DNA of 64,000 bases, taken from contig OZ243944.1 in NCBI GenBank assembly GCA_965214295.1, forward strand, positions 1,612,001-1,676,000, read 5' to 3'. Made by a program: the position numbers and the translations under genes. The stretch's first letter is position 1; each line of letters starts with the position of its first letter. The notes beneath the pieces were generated by a model. The model worked only from the letters and a program-made list of their open reading frames with translations, searched no databases and was not told the DNA's origin. Positions 34,494 through 43,253 of this stretch are shown piece after piece. This DNA is from JAJDUF01 sp965214295 (lineage in GTDB: Bacteria > Chloroflexota > UBA11872 > UBA12225 > JAJDUF01).

Positions 34494-36644
34494 CTAGTTG
34501 CCAACAGCAAAACTTCCCTCCCAGGTGCGGTCCTCCCCGGATGTGAGTTGGCCGGTCTCGATGCGGCTGATGGCATACTCCGGCAACTGGCGGATGACTA
34601 GGCACTTCCTTCCACTCCTGAAGCCATGTCCGGCGAAACTGAAGCCGAGGGTGTCATATCCACGCTGCCGGCTCTGCGCCGGCAGGTCGCGTGCGTCAAC
34701 CGGATAGACGTGTAGGAAGAAGCGTGGCTCAATGTCAGCCTGGGAGCATGGCTCTTTTACGTAGATCACTCTATTGTCGTCGAGGTAGAGGTCATAGTCG
34801 GAGCGGATGATCAACCTACCCTTTTCGAGGACGATGCTGGCATGGGCATCATCCTTGTCGCGCAGCAGTGAAAGGTACCAGTCGAGGAGGTCGTAGGTCA
34901 TGTATTGGCTATGAAGCTTTGGATGTAGTGTAAGCCAATAGCTCACACTATGCTGCTCGTAGTGGAATCCGCCCAAACTGTGATGATTGGTGGCTCGCAG
35001 GACCTGAAAAAAGAGATTGAAGGTGCCAATGCCAATCACTACGATCAGGCCCACCAAAGTGAGCCCCCGACCGCGCGTGAGTGAGGACGGGTGGCCGGCC
35101 AGGGAATTGGCAAGGTACCAGCAGAGCAGCACTAGGGCGGGCAGCGACGCGCGTCGGCTGAAGTCACCATGGATACCCATCTGGTACCAGGGCACCAGCA
35201 GCAGTGTGACCACAGAGATTAGGAAGAACGGTTCCCGGCGCAACTGTGGTCGCAGTAGCCAGAGCAAGCCGGCCAAGATCATAAACTCGATCAGATACCA
35301 TACCGGCAGCTCTTTGGCCACCAGTTTCCACCCGTGAAATTCCCATAACCAGCCCTGGGGAAGATTGGCCGTGCCGCTGGCCAAATATACTCCCAGCAGT
35401 CCGGCCAGCGGCGGTGCTAGGAGCAGGTTGGGCCAGCGGAGAAACGGCCGTAGCCCATTGCTCCGGAGCAGCACCCCGACCAGTGGTAGCAGGCCAAGGG
35501 CCACGAAAGGTGACCAGAACAGACTCGCCGCTAGTGGGACACCACACACCGCCAGGAAACGGGGATGCCGATGCAACTGGGACAGCAGCAGGGTATACAG
35601 TGCAGCGGGCAGGAAATGCTGAGGTATCCACATCAGATTGGTCATTTTGGAGTTGTACCCTATGTTGAGTGATCCCCATACCCCGTCGATGGTGCCGCTC
35701 CCGTCGAAGGTGGTCTTCACAGTGCTCCAATCCCAGCCTCCGTACAGCATGATGCCAATAACGTCCATTCCGCCAAAGCAGATGAGTACCAGCACTGCCA
35801 GGATCGCGCGCCAACCGCGCCAGCCGCGGGTGAAGAGCAGCAGGATGAGGGCGACGCCGCCCCAGGTCCAGAGCGGCACCGCCCAGTTCAGGGCCGCTGG
35901 TCCTAGCCATTGGCCGACCAGCCCCGGCGCCAGGTAATAGCCGAGGGGGTAGCGCAACAGGGGAGCAGTGGAAAAGTACGAGGGCGTGTGGGTAGGCCAC
36001 GATCCGTTGCTCAAGGCGATGAAGAGCGCCCGGTGTTTCGGCCAATCGGCGTTGTAGAAATCGAACACGCCGCCGGCGGCCGTCAGCAGGACCCAACCGG
36101 CGGCCACCAGCAGCAGCGCTATTGTCGCCGGAGGCAGTTCTCCACGCCGGGGGCCGGTCAGCGCCCGCCAGAGCGCGAATGCCAGCAGTGCCGTTGCCGG
36201 CAGGCCGGACCACACTTCAATGTTGAGGCTGAGTAGACCACCGGCAATCGACGCGATGAGCCAGGCCAAGAGCACCAAACACAGCGCCAGCGTCAGCGAC
36301 GGACGCCAGGAGCCGGCGAGCGCTGGCCAGAGGCCGGCCAAGAGCAGTAGCGTCGCCGGTACACCGAGCCACCAGTGAAACCAGCCGAGTAGCCAGATCA
36401 GCACTGGCAACATCAGATAGATGATGGCCAGTCGGTGCAGCGTCGAGAGCTTGGGAGCGGCATCGTGCGTGGTGAGCAGGGAATGCCACACTCTGCCTGC
36501 CATCAGAGCTAGTGACATCCTCTGGCCGGCCAGCGCCGCAGCGTGGCTAGCCGACCGAGCGCGGCGGAGAAAAGGGCTGAGGACTAACTGGCTACCGCCA
36601 CCCGCCGCGCGGTGCTGACTGACGGATTGCTGGATTTCTGGCAT
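34494..36644 (-). CDS. Large polytopic membrane protein, GT-C-like
   Basis: 716 residues with about twelve hydrophobic segments over residues 60-540 and a C-terminal soluble tail of about 180 residues. The layout (long first extracytoplasmic loop with DFYNADWPKHRALFIALSNGSWP, then YPLGYYLAPGLVGQW) resembles GT-C glycosyltransferases and related mannosyltransferase-like proteins using lipid-linked donors. I do not see a definitive signature. The ATG at 36644 has no strong ribosome site, and the first 40 residues are polar, so an internal start is possible. Convergent with the sugar isomerase gene. Confidence 0.65.
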   Translation of the reverse strand: MPEIQQSVSQHRAAGGGSQLVLSPFLRRARSASHAAALAGQRMSLALMAGRVWHSLLTTHDAAPKLSTLHRLAIIYLMLPVLIWLLGWFHWWLGVPATLLLLAGLWPALAGSWRPSLTLALCLVLLAWLIASIAGGLLSLNIEVWSGLPATALLAFALWRALTGPRRGELPPATIALLLVAAGWVLLTAAGGVFDFYNADWPKHRALFIALSNGSWPTHTPSYFSTAPLLRYPLGYYLAPGLVGQWLGPAALNWAVPLWTWGGVALILLLFTRGWRGWRAILAVLVLICFGGMDVIGIMLYGGWDWSTVKTTFDGSGTIDGVWGSLNIGYNSKMTNLMWIPQHFLPAALYTLLLSQLHRHPRFLAVCGVPLAASLFWSPFVALGLLPLVGVLLRSNGLRPFLRWPNLLLAPPLAGLLGVYLASGTANLPQGWLWEFHGWKLVAKELPVWYLIEFMILAGLLWLLRPQLRREPFFLISVVTLLLVPWYQMGIHGDFSRRASLPALVLLCWYLANSLAGHPSSLTRGRGLTLVGLIVVIGIGTFNLFFQVLRATNHHSLGGFHYEQHSVSYWLTLHPKLHSQYMTYDLLDWYLSLLRDKDDAHASIVLEKGRLIIRSDYDLYLDDNRVIYVKEPCSQADIEPRFFLHVYPVDARDLPAQSRQRGYDTLGFSFAGHGFRSGRKCLVIRQLPEYAISRIETGQLTSGEDRTWEGSFAVGN

Positions 36645-36668
36645 AGCTGCTTTTCGTCGGCCCGATGA

Positions 36669-36998
36669 TCACAGCTCGAAGACCGGCTCCATCAGCGCCC
36701 ACCACTCGTCGGGACTTGCTTCCGGGGCACGCTGCTGAAACGTCCGCATCAGCTCATCCCACTCTCGGGCCTTGGGGTCGTCGGCATACCGCGGGAAGTC
36801 CACGCGCGGATCGAACTCGTCGGTCGTCTCCATATACATGAACAGGCGCGTGCCGAGTAGGAAGATTTTCATTTGGGTAATCCCGACCGCACCGAGCCGG
36901 GCCGTGACCTCCGGCCACACGCGGCGATGATACTTCTTGTACCGCTCGATAGTCTCCGGATCGTCCTGCAGACAGAGGGTCAATCCATAGTACTTCAC
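36669..36998 (-). CDS. rhaM: L-rhamnose mutarotase family protein
   Basis: 109 residues from GTG 36998, which is 6 bases after AGGAGG. Longer frames to 37166 add a low-quality N-terminal extension. The sequence MKYYGLTLCLQDDPETIERYKKYHRRVWPEV, then KIFLLGTRLFMYMETTDEF and WDELMRTFQQ, matches the small dimeric alpha/beta-barrel mutarotases that interconvert alpha and beta L-rhamnose or related sugars. His and Trp in KYHRRVWPEV are typical active-site positions. Fits a role in deoxysugar catabolism alongside the nearby dehydratases. Confidence 0.85.
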   Translation of the reverse strand: MKYYGLTLCLQDDPETIERYKKYHRRVWPEVTARLGAVGITQMKIFLLGTRLFMYMETTDEFDPRVDFPRYADDPKAREWDELMRTFQQRAPEASPDEWWALMEPVFEL

Positions 36999-37211
36999 GG
37001 CAAACCTCCTCATTTGGTCCAGACGCGGGCCGGTACTCCAACCGGCTGTGACCGCCACGCTGTCCCCAACGTCAATCGTGCGCCGCGCCAGAGCGTTGTC
37101 CAGAGCATTGCCTGGCGTATCCCCAACGAGACGGCGCAACGGCCCGGCTCGGTAGGCCGTCATCACCGGCTCGAAAAGGATACGCTATGATTGCGGTTGG
37201 AGGGCTACACC

Positions 37212-37826
37212 ATGGTCAATCTCGCCAGTTCGGTGCTGACCACCCCATCAACCGATACCCTACAGTGCCCGGTACGTGTACCCGGCCTGAGTGGAGTGAG
37301 CATCGAGTCACTCAGGCCGGACGATGCATACTACGAGGTAGTTGATGGGGAGGTCTACCGTATGCCCGGGAGTGGCATGGAGCACGGCGTCCGGGGGATG
37401 CGTCTTGCTGTACCACTCACAATGTACGTCCATCAGCACAGCTTGGGCGAAGTGCTCCACCCGGATACACGCTATGTGCTCGCCGAGGACGAAGCGGGTA
37501 TCCGGCGCATGCGTGGCCCCGACCTGAGCTTCATCCGGCGCGAGCGCATGCCGCTACCCCCCTACCCACCGGGATTCGTGCGCTTAATTCCTGACCTGAT
37601 CGTGGAGGTGCGCTCACCCCATGACACGTTCTCCGAGTTGCGGCGGCGCATCAACGACTTTCTGGATGCCGGTACCCGGCTGGCCTGGCTGGTGGACCCG
37701 CTGAACCGAACGGTGACGGTCTTTGCCCCGGAGCGGGAGCCGCGCACCCTCGACGCGGCCGCCGAGCTGGATGGCGAGGAGGTAGTGCCCGGCTTCCGGC
37801 TCTCCGTGGCGGCCATCTTCACATGA
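37212..37826 (+). CDS. Uma2-family PD-(D/E)xK nuclease-like protein (DUF820)
   Basis: 204 residues from ATG 37212 with GGAGGG upstream. Uma2 proteins are widespread in Chloroflexota and cyanobacteria. The fold elements are YYEVVDGEVYRMPGSGMEHG at the N terminus, RGPDLSFIRRER, then LIPDLIVEVRSPHDTFSELRRRINDFLDAG, whose D and E-x-R/K residues form the nuclease-like site, and VVPGFRLSVAAIF at the end. The Lys of the D-ExK motif is replaced by Arg (EVR). The biological role of the family is unclear. It is divergent from rhaM. Confidence 0.85.
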   Translation: MVNLASSVLTTPSTDTLQCPVRVPGLSGVSIESLRPDDAYYEVVDGEVYRMPGSGMEHGVRGMRLAVPLTMYVHQHSLGEVLHPDTRYVLAEDEAGIRRMRGPDLSFIRRERMPLPPYPPGFVRLIPDLIVEVRSPHDTFSELRRRINDFLDAGTRLAWLVDPLNRTVTVFAPEREPRTLDAAAELDGEEVVPGFRLSVAAIFT

Positions 37827-37947
37827 TGAGTGTGCTCACGGTGAGGTAGGGGAGGCGCAGCCTGCTGTGCCCCTACAAACGCCTATTGCTCCTGTTTTTC
37901 GGTTTGCCTACCCTGGTGAGCCATCCTGCTCGATCAACTGCCGCGAC

Positions 37948-39798
37948 CTACCAGCCGGCAGCCTGGCCGCCGGGCGCGCGAGGATCGGCGCCACCGCTGC
38001 GCGCCCCGGTGGCCGGGTCTACCACAATCGCGCAGACGCGGGAGACGCCGCCCCAGGCTTGCTCGGCATGGACCTTGTGTCCCCAGGCAGCGAGCTGCTC
38101 GCGCACGGCGGCCGGCACCCGTGTCTCGACGTTCAGCCGGCCCGGGTGGTAGACGTGCGGCCAGAACGAGTTCGGGAAGTTGTCGCTGCAAATTCGCGGC
38201 GCCTCGATAGCTGCTTGGGGGTCGAGCCCGAACTCCACCACGTTGAGGAACACCTGTAACATTCCCTGCACTTGCTGATCGCCGCCCGGACAGCCGAAGG
38301 GCATGAAGCTGTGCCCGTCACGCAATGCCAGCGCCGGGTTGGGAGTCAGGCGCGGCCGTTTCCACGGTTGGAGGCGTGAGGCGTGCCGTGGATCGAGCCA
38401 CGTCTGCGTACCCCGGGAGGAGACGGCGAACCCCAACCCGGGGACAATCGGACTACCGAAGATGCCGTCGGAGGGCGTAGCCGAGAAGGCGTTTCCGTCG
38501 GCGTCCACGACGCAGACGTAGGCCGTGTCGGCCTCCGGCTCACGGTAGTCCGGGCGCGGCGGGGTACCGGTGGAAACGTCGGCGCCGCGCCCGTTCTGGT
38601 AGCTCCACGGATCGCCGGCCGGTGGCATCTCGCCCCAAGCCTGGCCCTCGCGGATCAGCTCGCGCCGCGCCGCCGCGTAATCCTTGGACAGCAGTCCCAC
38701 CAGCGGCACGTCAATCAGGTCCGGGTCGCCGTAGTATCGCTCCCGGTCGGCAAAAGCCAGATCGAGCGCTTCGGCGACCGTGTGTAGGTAGGACGCCGTA
38801 CCACAGCCCATGTCCTGGAGGTCGAAGCCCTCCAGCAAGTTGAGGGCTTGCAGCAGCGTCGGCCCCTGGCACCACGGTCCGCAACTGTAGACATCGTAGC
38901 CGCGGTACGTCGTGTGCGCCGGCGGCTCGACTTTCACCGCGAATTCGGCGAGGTCCTGCGCGGTGAGAATGCTGCCTTGCTCCCGGTAGAACGAGACGAT
39001 CCGCTGGGCCAGCTCACCACGATAGAGCAGATCGCGGGCCGCCATGATCCGCGCCGTCCGGTCGCCGCTGGCGTGGGACTCGGCGTCGATCAGGCGCCGG
39101 AACGTCGTGGCTAGGTCGGGCTGTCGGAAAAGCTCCCCGACCGCCGGCACCCGGCCATTGGGCAGCCACACGGCTGCGGAGGAGGGCCATTGGGCTAGGG
39201 GATAGCCAGGCCGCGCGGCGCTGGCAATGGATTGGCGCAGCCCCGGCCACATGGGGAATCCCTCTTGCGCCAGCTCCAACGCCGGCTGTAACACCTCGGC
39301 CAGACTCAGCGTGCCGAACCGCGCCAATGTCGTCAGCCAGGCGTCGGGAGCGCCCGGCGTCACCGTCCGCGGCACGCCGGCCGGGAGATCACCGCCGTAG
39401 CGGGCGAGGTAGTCGTCCAGCGCGGCGGCCCGCGGCCACCGACCGAGACCGCTCACCGTGAATACGCGGCGACGCCCGGAGCCGGTGGTGCTGCTGCCCG
39501 CCTCGTCGTTGGCACCGTTGGCAAGGAAGACGACGATAGGCGCCACACCACCGAACATCGCCGATTGTGGCTCCACGACGTTCAAGCAGATGCCAGCGGC
39601 GACACCGGCGTCAATCGCATTCCCACCCTGCTCCAGAATTCGCAGGCCCCCCATGGTGGCATGGTAATGCACACTCGAAATCATGTGCCGGCGTCCCAAT
39701 ACGGCCGGCCGATGCACAAAATCCTCCATTCCCCTCATAGCAACGGCCGCCTCGAACTCGGTATGCATCTCTTGCAGGTCGGGTGTCGTTGTCGCCAT
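37948..39798 (-). CDS. Gamma-glutamyltransferase family protein
   Basis: 616 residues from ATG 39798 following GGAGGTAGGAG. N-terminal large subunit with ISSVHYHATMGGLRILEQGGNAIDAGVAAG and TTYRGYDVYSCGPWCQGPTLLQALNLLEG; the self-cleavage site and small-subunit Thr appear at EADTAYVCVVDADGNAFSATPSDG, with the Thr after ...EAD as likely nucleophile. FGCPGGDQQVQGMLQVFLNVVEFG near the end matches the Gly-rich substrate loop. No signal peptide is visible, so it may be cytoplasmic, unlike periplasmic glutathione-degrading forms. It may act on gamma-glutamyl or acyl amide compounds. The ORF downstream of the duplicated cassette is in the same direction. Confidence 0.88.
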   Translation of the reverse strand: MATTTPDLQEMHTEFEAAVAMRGMEDFVHRPAVLGRRHMISSVHYHATMGGLRILEQGGNAIDAGVAAGICLNVVEPQSAMFGGVAPIVVFLANGANDEAGSSTTGSGRRRVFTVSGLGRWPRAAALDDYLARYGGDLPAGVPRTVTPGAPDAWLTTLARFGTLSLAEVLQPALELAQEGFPMWPGLRQSIASAARPGYPLAQWPSSAAVWLPNGRVPAVGELFRQPDLATTFRRLIDAESHASGDRTARIMAARDLLYRGELAQRIVSFYREQGSILTAQDLAEFAVKVEPPAHTTYRGYDVYSCGPWCQGPTLLQALNLLEGFDLQDMGCGTASYLHTVAEALDLAFADRERYYGDPDLIDVPLVGLLSKDYAAARRELIREGQAWGEMPPAGDPWSYQNGRGADVSTGTPPRPDYREPEADTAYVCVVDADGNAFSATPSDGIFGSPIVPGLGFAVSSRGTQTWLDPRHASRLQPWKRPRLTPNPALALRDGHSFMPFGCPGGDQQVQGMLQVFLNVVEFGLDPQAAIEAPRICSDNFPNSFWPHVYHPGRLNVETRVPAAVREQLAAWGHKVHAEQAWGGVSRVCAIVVDPATGARSGGADPRAPGGQAAGW

Positions 39799-39848
39799 TG
39801 GTCTCCTACCTCCTCCGACGTGCTGCAAGCGTCCGCTCGGTTCCTCTA

Positions 39849-40193
39849 CTAGCGCCCGGCCAAGTCAGGGCTGGCCCGCAGCACCCGCGCGAGGTGCCTA
39901 CGCGCCATAGCTCGGTCAATCGAGGCTTCGGATGGTAGGGAGTTATCCAGCCCCGTTTGCTCGACAAACCAAGCGTGAAAGGGGTAAATCGTCAGGCTCA
40001 AGGGCTGGCCGGTTTCTACGTCAACCCGCAAATAGGTATAGTCGTCCACGTCATGCCATAACCCTTCCCGCCCGGTACCCCCAAGGAGCGTGATCTCCAT
40101 TTCGTCAATCTCCGAGTCGTGATCCCAGGTCGACGCGGCAAGTGCGTCGATAACCTGCTCGACCAGTGGCCGGATCGTTGGCTGGCTAGTCAT
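39849..40193 (-). CDS. Small acidic protein, possible antitoxin, copy 1
   Basis: 114 residues from ATG 40193, which overlaps the stop of the preceding gene as ATGA (40190-40193). The core HDVDDYTYLRVDVETGQPLSLTIYPFHAWFVEQTG resembles DUF2283-like antitoxin beta sheets; a helical C terminus ends ASIDRAMARRHLARVLRASPDLAGR. It is coupled to a nuclease-like gene. A decayed duplicate lies at 40588-40881, on the other side of that gene. The antitoxin role is an inference from size and arrangement. Confidence 0.6.
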   Translation of the reverse strand: MTSQPTIRPLVEQVIDALAASTWDHDSEIDEMEITLLGGTGREGLWHDVDDYTYLRVDVETGQPLSLTIYPFHAWFVEQTGLDNSLPSEASIDRAMARRHLARVLRASPDLAGR

Positions 40194-40588
40194 CGCAGCT
40201 CTCGTCCCCAGTACCATTGTAACCAGCGGGGGATACGGTTGGTGAGATAGGCGGTGCGGAGGTACCCGACGAGCTGGCCTCCTGGCCCTTCAGGAAGCCA
40301 CTTGACAATCACGCGCAGCAGTTTGCCGGCATAGTAGCCTCCGGTATAGCCAGTCCCGTAGAAGTCCTGCACGAGTGCCGTAGGGTGGGTTGCCTTGGCT
40401 GTCGCGTGAGGATTGTCATAGATCGTGTCGGGAGTGCGGAGTGTGGCCCGCACTGCCGCCTCGTACCGACTCATTTCCGGGTGCCTGACCAGAATATGCT
40501 CCTCCCACTCGCGCTCACCGCAATGAATCGGCCGACCAAGGGGATCGGCTTCCGTCCACCGCCAGCGTTGCTGCTCAGGCATCGGCAC
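40190..40588 (-). CDS. BECR/EndoU-fold nuclease-like small protein, possible toxin
   Basis: 132 residues from GTG 40588 (or 130 from ATG 40582). EWEEHILVRHPEMSRYEAAVRATLRTPDTIYDNP is the pattern of phage Barnase-EndoU-Colicin-RelE-like domains, with His, Tyr and a strand ending GGYYAGKLLRVIVKWLPEGP and VGYLRTAYLTNRI. Such small proteins often pair with an antitoxin. Stop and start are overlapped by its partner (ATGA). Toxicity has not been shown; function is an inference. Confidence 0.6.
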   Translation of the reverse strand: MPMPEQQRWRWTEADPLGRPIHCGEREWEEHILVRHPEMSRYEAAVRATLRTPDTIYDNPHATAKATHPTALVQDFYGTGYTGGYYAGKLLRVIVKWLPEGPGGQLVGYLRTAYLTNRIPRWLQWYWGRELR

Positions 40589-40881
40589 TAGCGCCCGGCC
40601 AAATCAGGGCTGGCCCGCAGCACCCGTGCGAGGTGCCTACGCGCCACAGCTCGGTCAATCGAGGCTTCGGATGGTAGGGAGTTATCCAGCCCCGTTTGCT
40701 CGACAAGCCAAGCGTGAAAGGGGTAAATCGTCAGGCTCAAGGGCTGACCGGTTGCTACGTCAACCCGCAGATAGGTGTAGTCGTCTACGTCGTGCCATAG
40801 CTCCTCACGCCCGGTGCTGCCAAGGAGCGTGATCTCCATATTCGTCAATGTCCGGGTCGTGGTCCCACTTCGACGCAGCAA
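40588..40881 (-). pseudogene. Decayed duplicate of the 39849-40193 gene
   Basis: The C-terminal 80 or so residues match copy 1 closely (HDVDDYTYLRVDVATGQPLSL..., ending RHLARVLRASPDLAGR). Upstream, one extra base in CCATATTCGTC (copy 1 has CCATTTCGTC) shifts the frame, so the sequence matching WDHDSEIDE of copy 1 is out of phase. The homology ends near 40893. The intact frame could still give a 97-residue protein from an internal start. Confidence 0.7.
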
Positions 40882-41090
40882 GTGCGGCGATAATCGGTAT
40901 TCTCTACACGCGCTGATATTATATCCAACCCTCCCTGAGCCACACCATAGACAGCGACCCCACCAGCGGCTCCACTGAGGGCGGGATTGGCCGGGGCTGC
41001 GGGTGGGCCGAGCCTCGCCTACACTTAGGCTGCCCGGCGTGCTATGGTGGCAATGACTCCACTTCTGCCAACCTGGGCGGGCCAGTTTTT

Positions 41091-41115
41091 GGATTCCCGC
41101 CTGCGCGGGAATGAC
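41091..41115. repeat. Dispersed palindrome, GGATTCCCGCCTGCGCGGGAATGAC form
   Basis: Member of the ATTCCCG family 39 bp upstream of the beta-propeller gene. The rest of 40894-41090 holds nothing I can identify. Confidence 0.75.
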
Positions 41116-41153
41116 GATTGCTGCAAAGGTCTCCTGAGGGAGTAGTCAGCACG

Positions 41154-41981
41154 ATGACGACCACGGAGCAGCCACAACGCACCCTGACGGCGCGGGTTGT
41201 CTTTACGTCCCCCGGCCAGCAAGCTAACGGTCTCGCCGCGGCGCCGGAGGGCCTGTGGATCTGCGACCAGCGGAACGATCACTGCTATCTGGTGCGCTAC
41301 GACACTGGCGCTACGATCACCGCGTTTCCCAGCCCGGTGCGGAATGCGAGCGGCATCGCCTATGGCGCCGGGTCGGTGTGGCCGGCGGCGAACCGTGTGC
41401 CGGCGGCCGCTTACCGGCACGACGCCAAGACCGGCCACTGTTTGGCCGACCTGGTGTTCCCGGACGGCGACCGAGGCGGCGTCCACGGTATCGAATGGGT
41501 GCCCACCGACCCGGCGGTGCTGGCGACGCTACCGCCCGCGAAGCCGGCGCCCCCGCCACTGCGGCGGGAGGCGCCCGGCGGCGAACTCAGCGGCCAACGT
41601 GGCACTGCCGGGACGCTGTGGGTCACGCGGCCGGGCCTGCGGATCATCCAGTGGATTGACGCTGAGACGGGCGAGCTACTGCGAACTATCCCGTTCCCGG
41701 AGGCGCGCTCGCACGGAATCTATCGGGATGCGGCGGATGGGAGTATTGTCTGCGCCGAGACGAACCACAACCATATCTACCGGCTCGACGCGACCGATGG
41801 GACGATACGCGAAATGTGGGTCGTGGATAGCATTGCCGGCCCGCGCGATTTGGTCAACGAGGCGCTGCACGGTGACGAGACGACACCCCGGTTCGAGGTC
41901 CACGGCATGACCCGCGACGCCGAGGGGCGGATTTGGGCCTGCGACGCGGCGACGAACTTGGTTGCCGTGCTCGAAGACTGA
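41154..41981 (+). CDS. Beta-propeller (NHL/streptogramin-lyase-like) protein
   Basis: 275 residues from ATG 41154. Repeated blades of the form GLWICDQRNDHCYLVRYDTGATITAF, SVWPAANRVPAAAYRHDAKTGHCL, TLWVTRPGLRIIQWIDAETGELLRTI and IVCAETNHNHIYRLDATDGTI, each with the Y/W-x-R/D-x-x-TG turn. No signal peptide or catalytic motif is evident, so it is probably a cytoplasmic ligand-binding or lactonase-like propeller. It stands alone between convergent and divergent neighbours. Confidence 0.75.
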   Translation: MTTTEQPQRTLTARVVFTSPGQQANGLAAAPEGLWICDQRNDHCYLVRYDTGATITAFPSPVRNASGIAYGAGSVWPAANRVPAAAYRHDAKTGHCLADLVFPDGDRGGVHGIEWVPTDPAVLATLPPAKPAPPPLRREAPGGELSGQRGTAGTLWVTRPGLRIIQWIDAETGELLRTIPFPEARSHGIYRDAADGSIVCAETNHNHIYRLDATDGTIREMWVVDSIAGPRDLVNEALHGDETTPRFEVHGMTRDAEGRIWACDAATNLVAVLED

Positions 41982-42007
41982 GCGGCGAGCGCGCCCGCGG
42001 AGACCGG

Positions 42008-42235
42008 CTAACGTCGGAGAGAGAACCGCTCGGCGGTCGCATACAGGGGAGCCGCTTTGTCCGTGGCGCTGAGGCAGTCCGCGTGGTCACGGATGAGCAC
42101 CGGCACGGCCGGGTAGTCCGACCGGGGATTGGCCATCGGGATCGGGCCGCTACTGTCGCTTTCCCTCCCCCAGCGCTCCGGGCCGGAGGCCTCCACCACG
42201 CGGCGGATCAGCGGGAGGCGGTCGAGGGAGGGCGC
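42008..42235 (-). other. Possible coding remnant after the aldo-keto reductase stop
   Basis: In the same frame as the preceding aldo-keto reductase, directly after its TGA, 75 sense codons run to TAG at 42008 (SLDRLPLIRRVVEASGPER..., ending AERFSLRR). It reads more like protein than like random frame, but there is no good start. It could be the remains of a lost gene or a small protein from GTG 42199. Confidence 0.3.
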
Positions 42236-43249
42236 TCATACGTTCCCGGCCTCCGCCGTATATTCCTGGCGGTAAGCGGCGCTGGCCGCGTTTAGCGCGA
42301 CCAGGGCATCGGCCGGGAGCGCGAGACGGGTCCCGGCGAGGTTCTCGTCCACGTGCGCGGGACTTTCGGCGCCGGCGAGCACGCTGGTCACTTCGGGATG
42401 GATCAGTACCCAGGCCACACACACGGCGGCGCGGCTCACCCGCAGACCGGATGCTACCTCGTCGAGCACCTGCACCAGCCTTGCCAGGGGGCTGTCCGGC
42501 TCAACGGTGCGCCCCGGCGCCAGGTAGCCGGCATCGAGGGGGCTGTAGGCCAGCAGCCCCAGGTCGGCGGCCCGCACGACCGGGAACATCTCGTGCTCAA
42601 GCTGCTCCACGCGATGTTGACCGGTGTCCGAGAGCGCGGCACCGGCGATGGTGCAGTATTCTTCAAGTCCGGCAATGGGCGCACGGCCGGACTGCGTAGA
42701 CAAGGCTACGAACTCGCGTACCTGCGCTGCGGGATGGTTGGAGGCACCCCAATACCTGATCTTGCCGCTTTGGACCAGCGCGTCCATCGCACCGACGATC
42801 TCCTGCGCCGGTGTGTCGGCGTCCGGCTGGTGGAGCAGATAGAGATCGAGGTAGTCGGTACCGAGCCGCCGGAGGCTGCCCTCCGCCTGTTGGAAGAGAA
42901 AGTCGCGCGTGAACCGCGCCGTTCGCAAGGCGTCGCCCTCGTGTGCGGGCGGGTGAGACGGCGCGACTTTTGTGCAGACCACGACGCGGTCCCGGTGGCC
43001 CCGTATTGCCCGGCCGAGCGCCACCTCGGAGTCGCCCCAGCCATAGGCCACCGCCGAGTCGAAGAAGTTGACGCCTTGCTCCAGGCAGTGGCGCAAGACC
43101 AACTGACCGCGTGGCTCGTCGCGGATACGCGGGAGGTGGCGAAAGGCGGTACCTTGGCACAGGCGCGAGACGTACAGGTCGGTGCTCCCGAAACGCACCC
43201 GTGGCGCGCGCTGCTCGACCGGTGTTGGAGGACGAGGCATCTTGGTCAT
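42236..43249 (-). CDS. Aldo/keto reductase
   Basis: 337 residues from ATG 43249, 4 bases after the stop of the preceding enolase-superfamily gene. The catalytic tetrad is visible: FFDSAVAYGWGDSEVALG (Asp, Tyr), VVVCTKV (Lys) and YLDLYLLHQPDADTP (His). IRYWGASNHPAAQ and the C-terminal GAESPAHVDENLAG complete the NADPH site. Probably interconverts a keto and hydroxy group in sugar-derived metabolites. Last gene of a three-gene set with an amidohydrolase and an enolase-superfamily enzyme. Confidence 0.9.
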   Translation of the reverse strand: MTKMPRPPTPVEQRAPRVRFGSTDLYVSRLCQGTAFRHLPRIRDEPRGQLVLRHCLEQGVNFFDSAVAYGWGDSEVALGRAIRGHRDRVVVCTKVAPSHPPAHEGDALRTARFTRDFLFQQAEGSLRRLGTDYLDLYLLHQPDADTPAQEIVGAMDALVQSGKIRYWGASNHPAAQVREFVALSTQSGRAPIAGLEEYCTIAGAALSDTGQHRVEQLEHEMFPVVRAADLGLLAYSPLDAGYLAPGRTVEPDSPLARLVQVLDEVASGLRVSRAAVCVAWVLIHPEVTSVLAGAESPAHVDENLAGTRLALPADALVALNAASAAYRQEYTAEAGNV

Positions 43250-43253
43250 GTTT

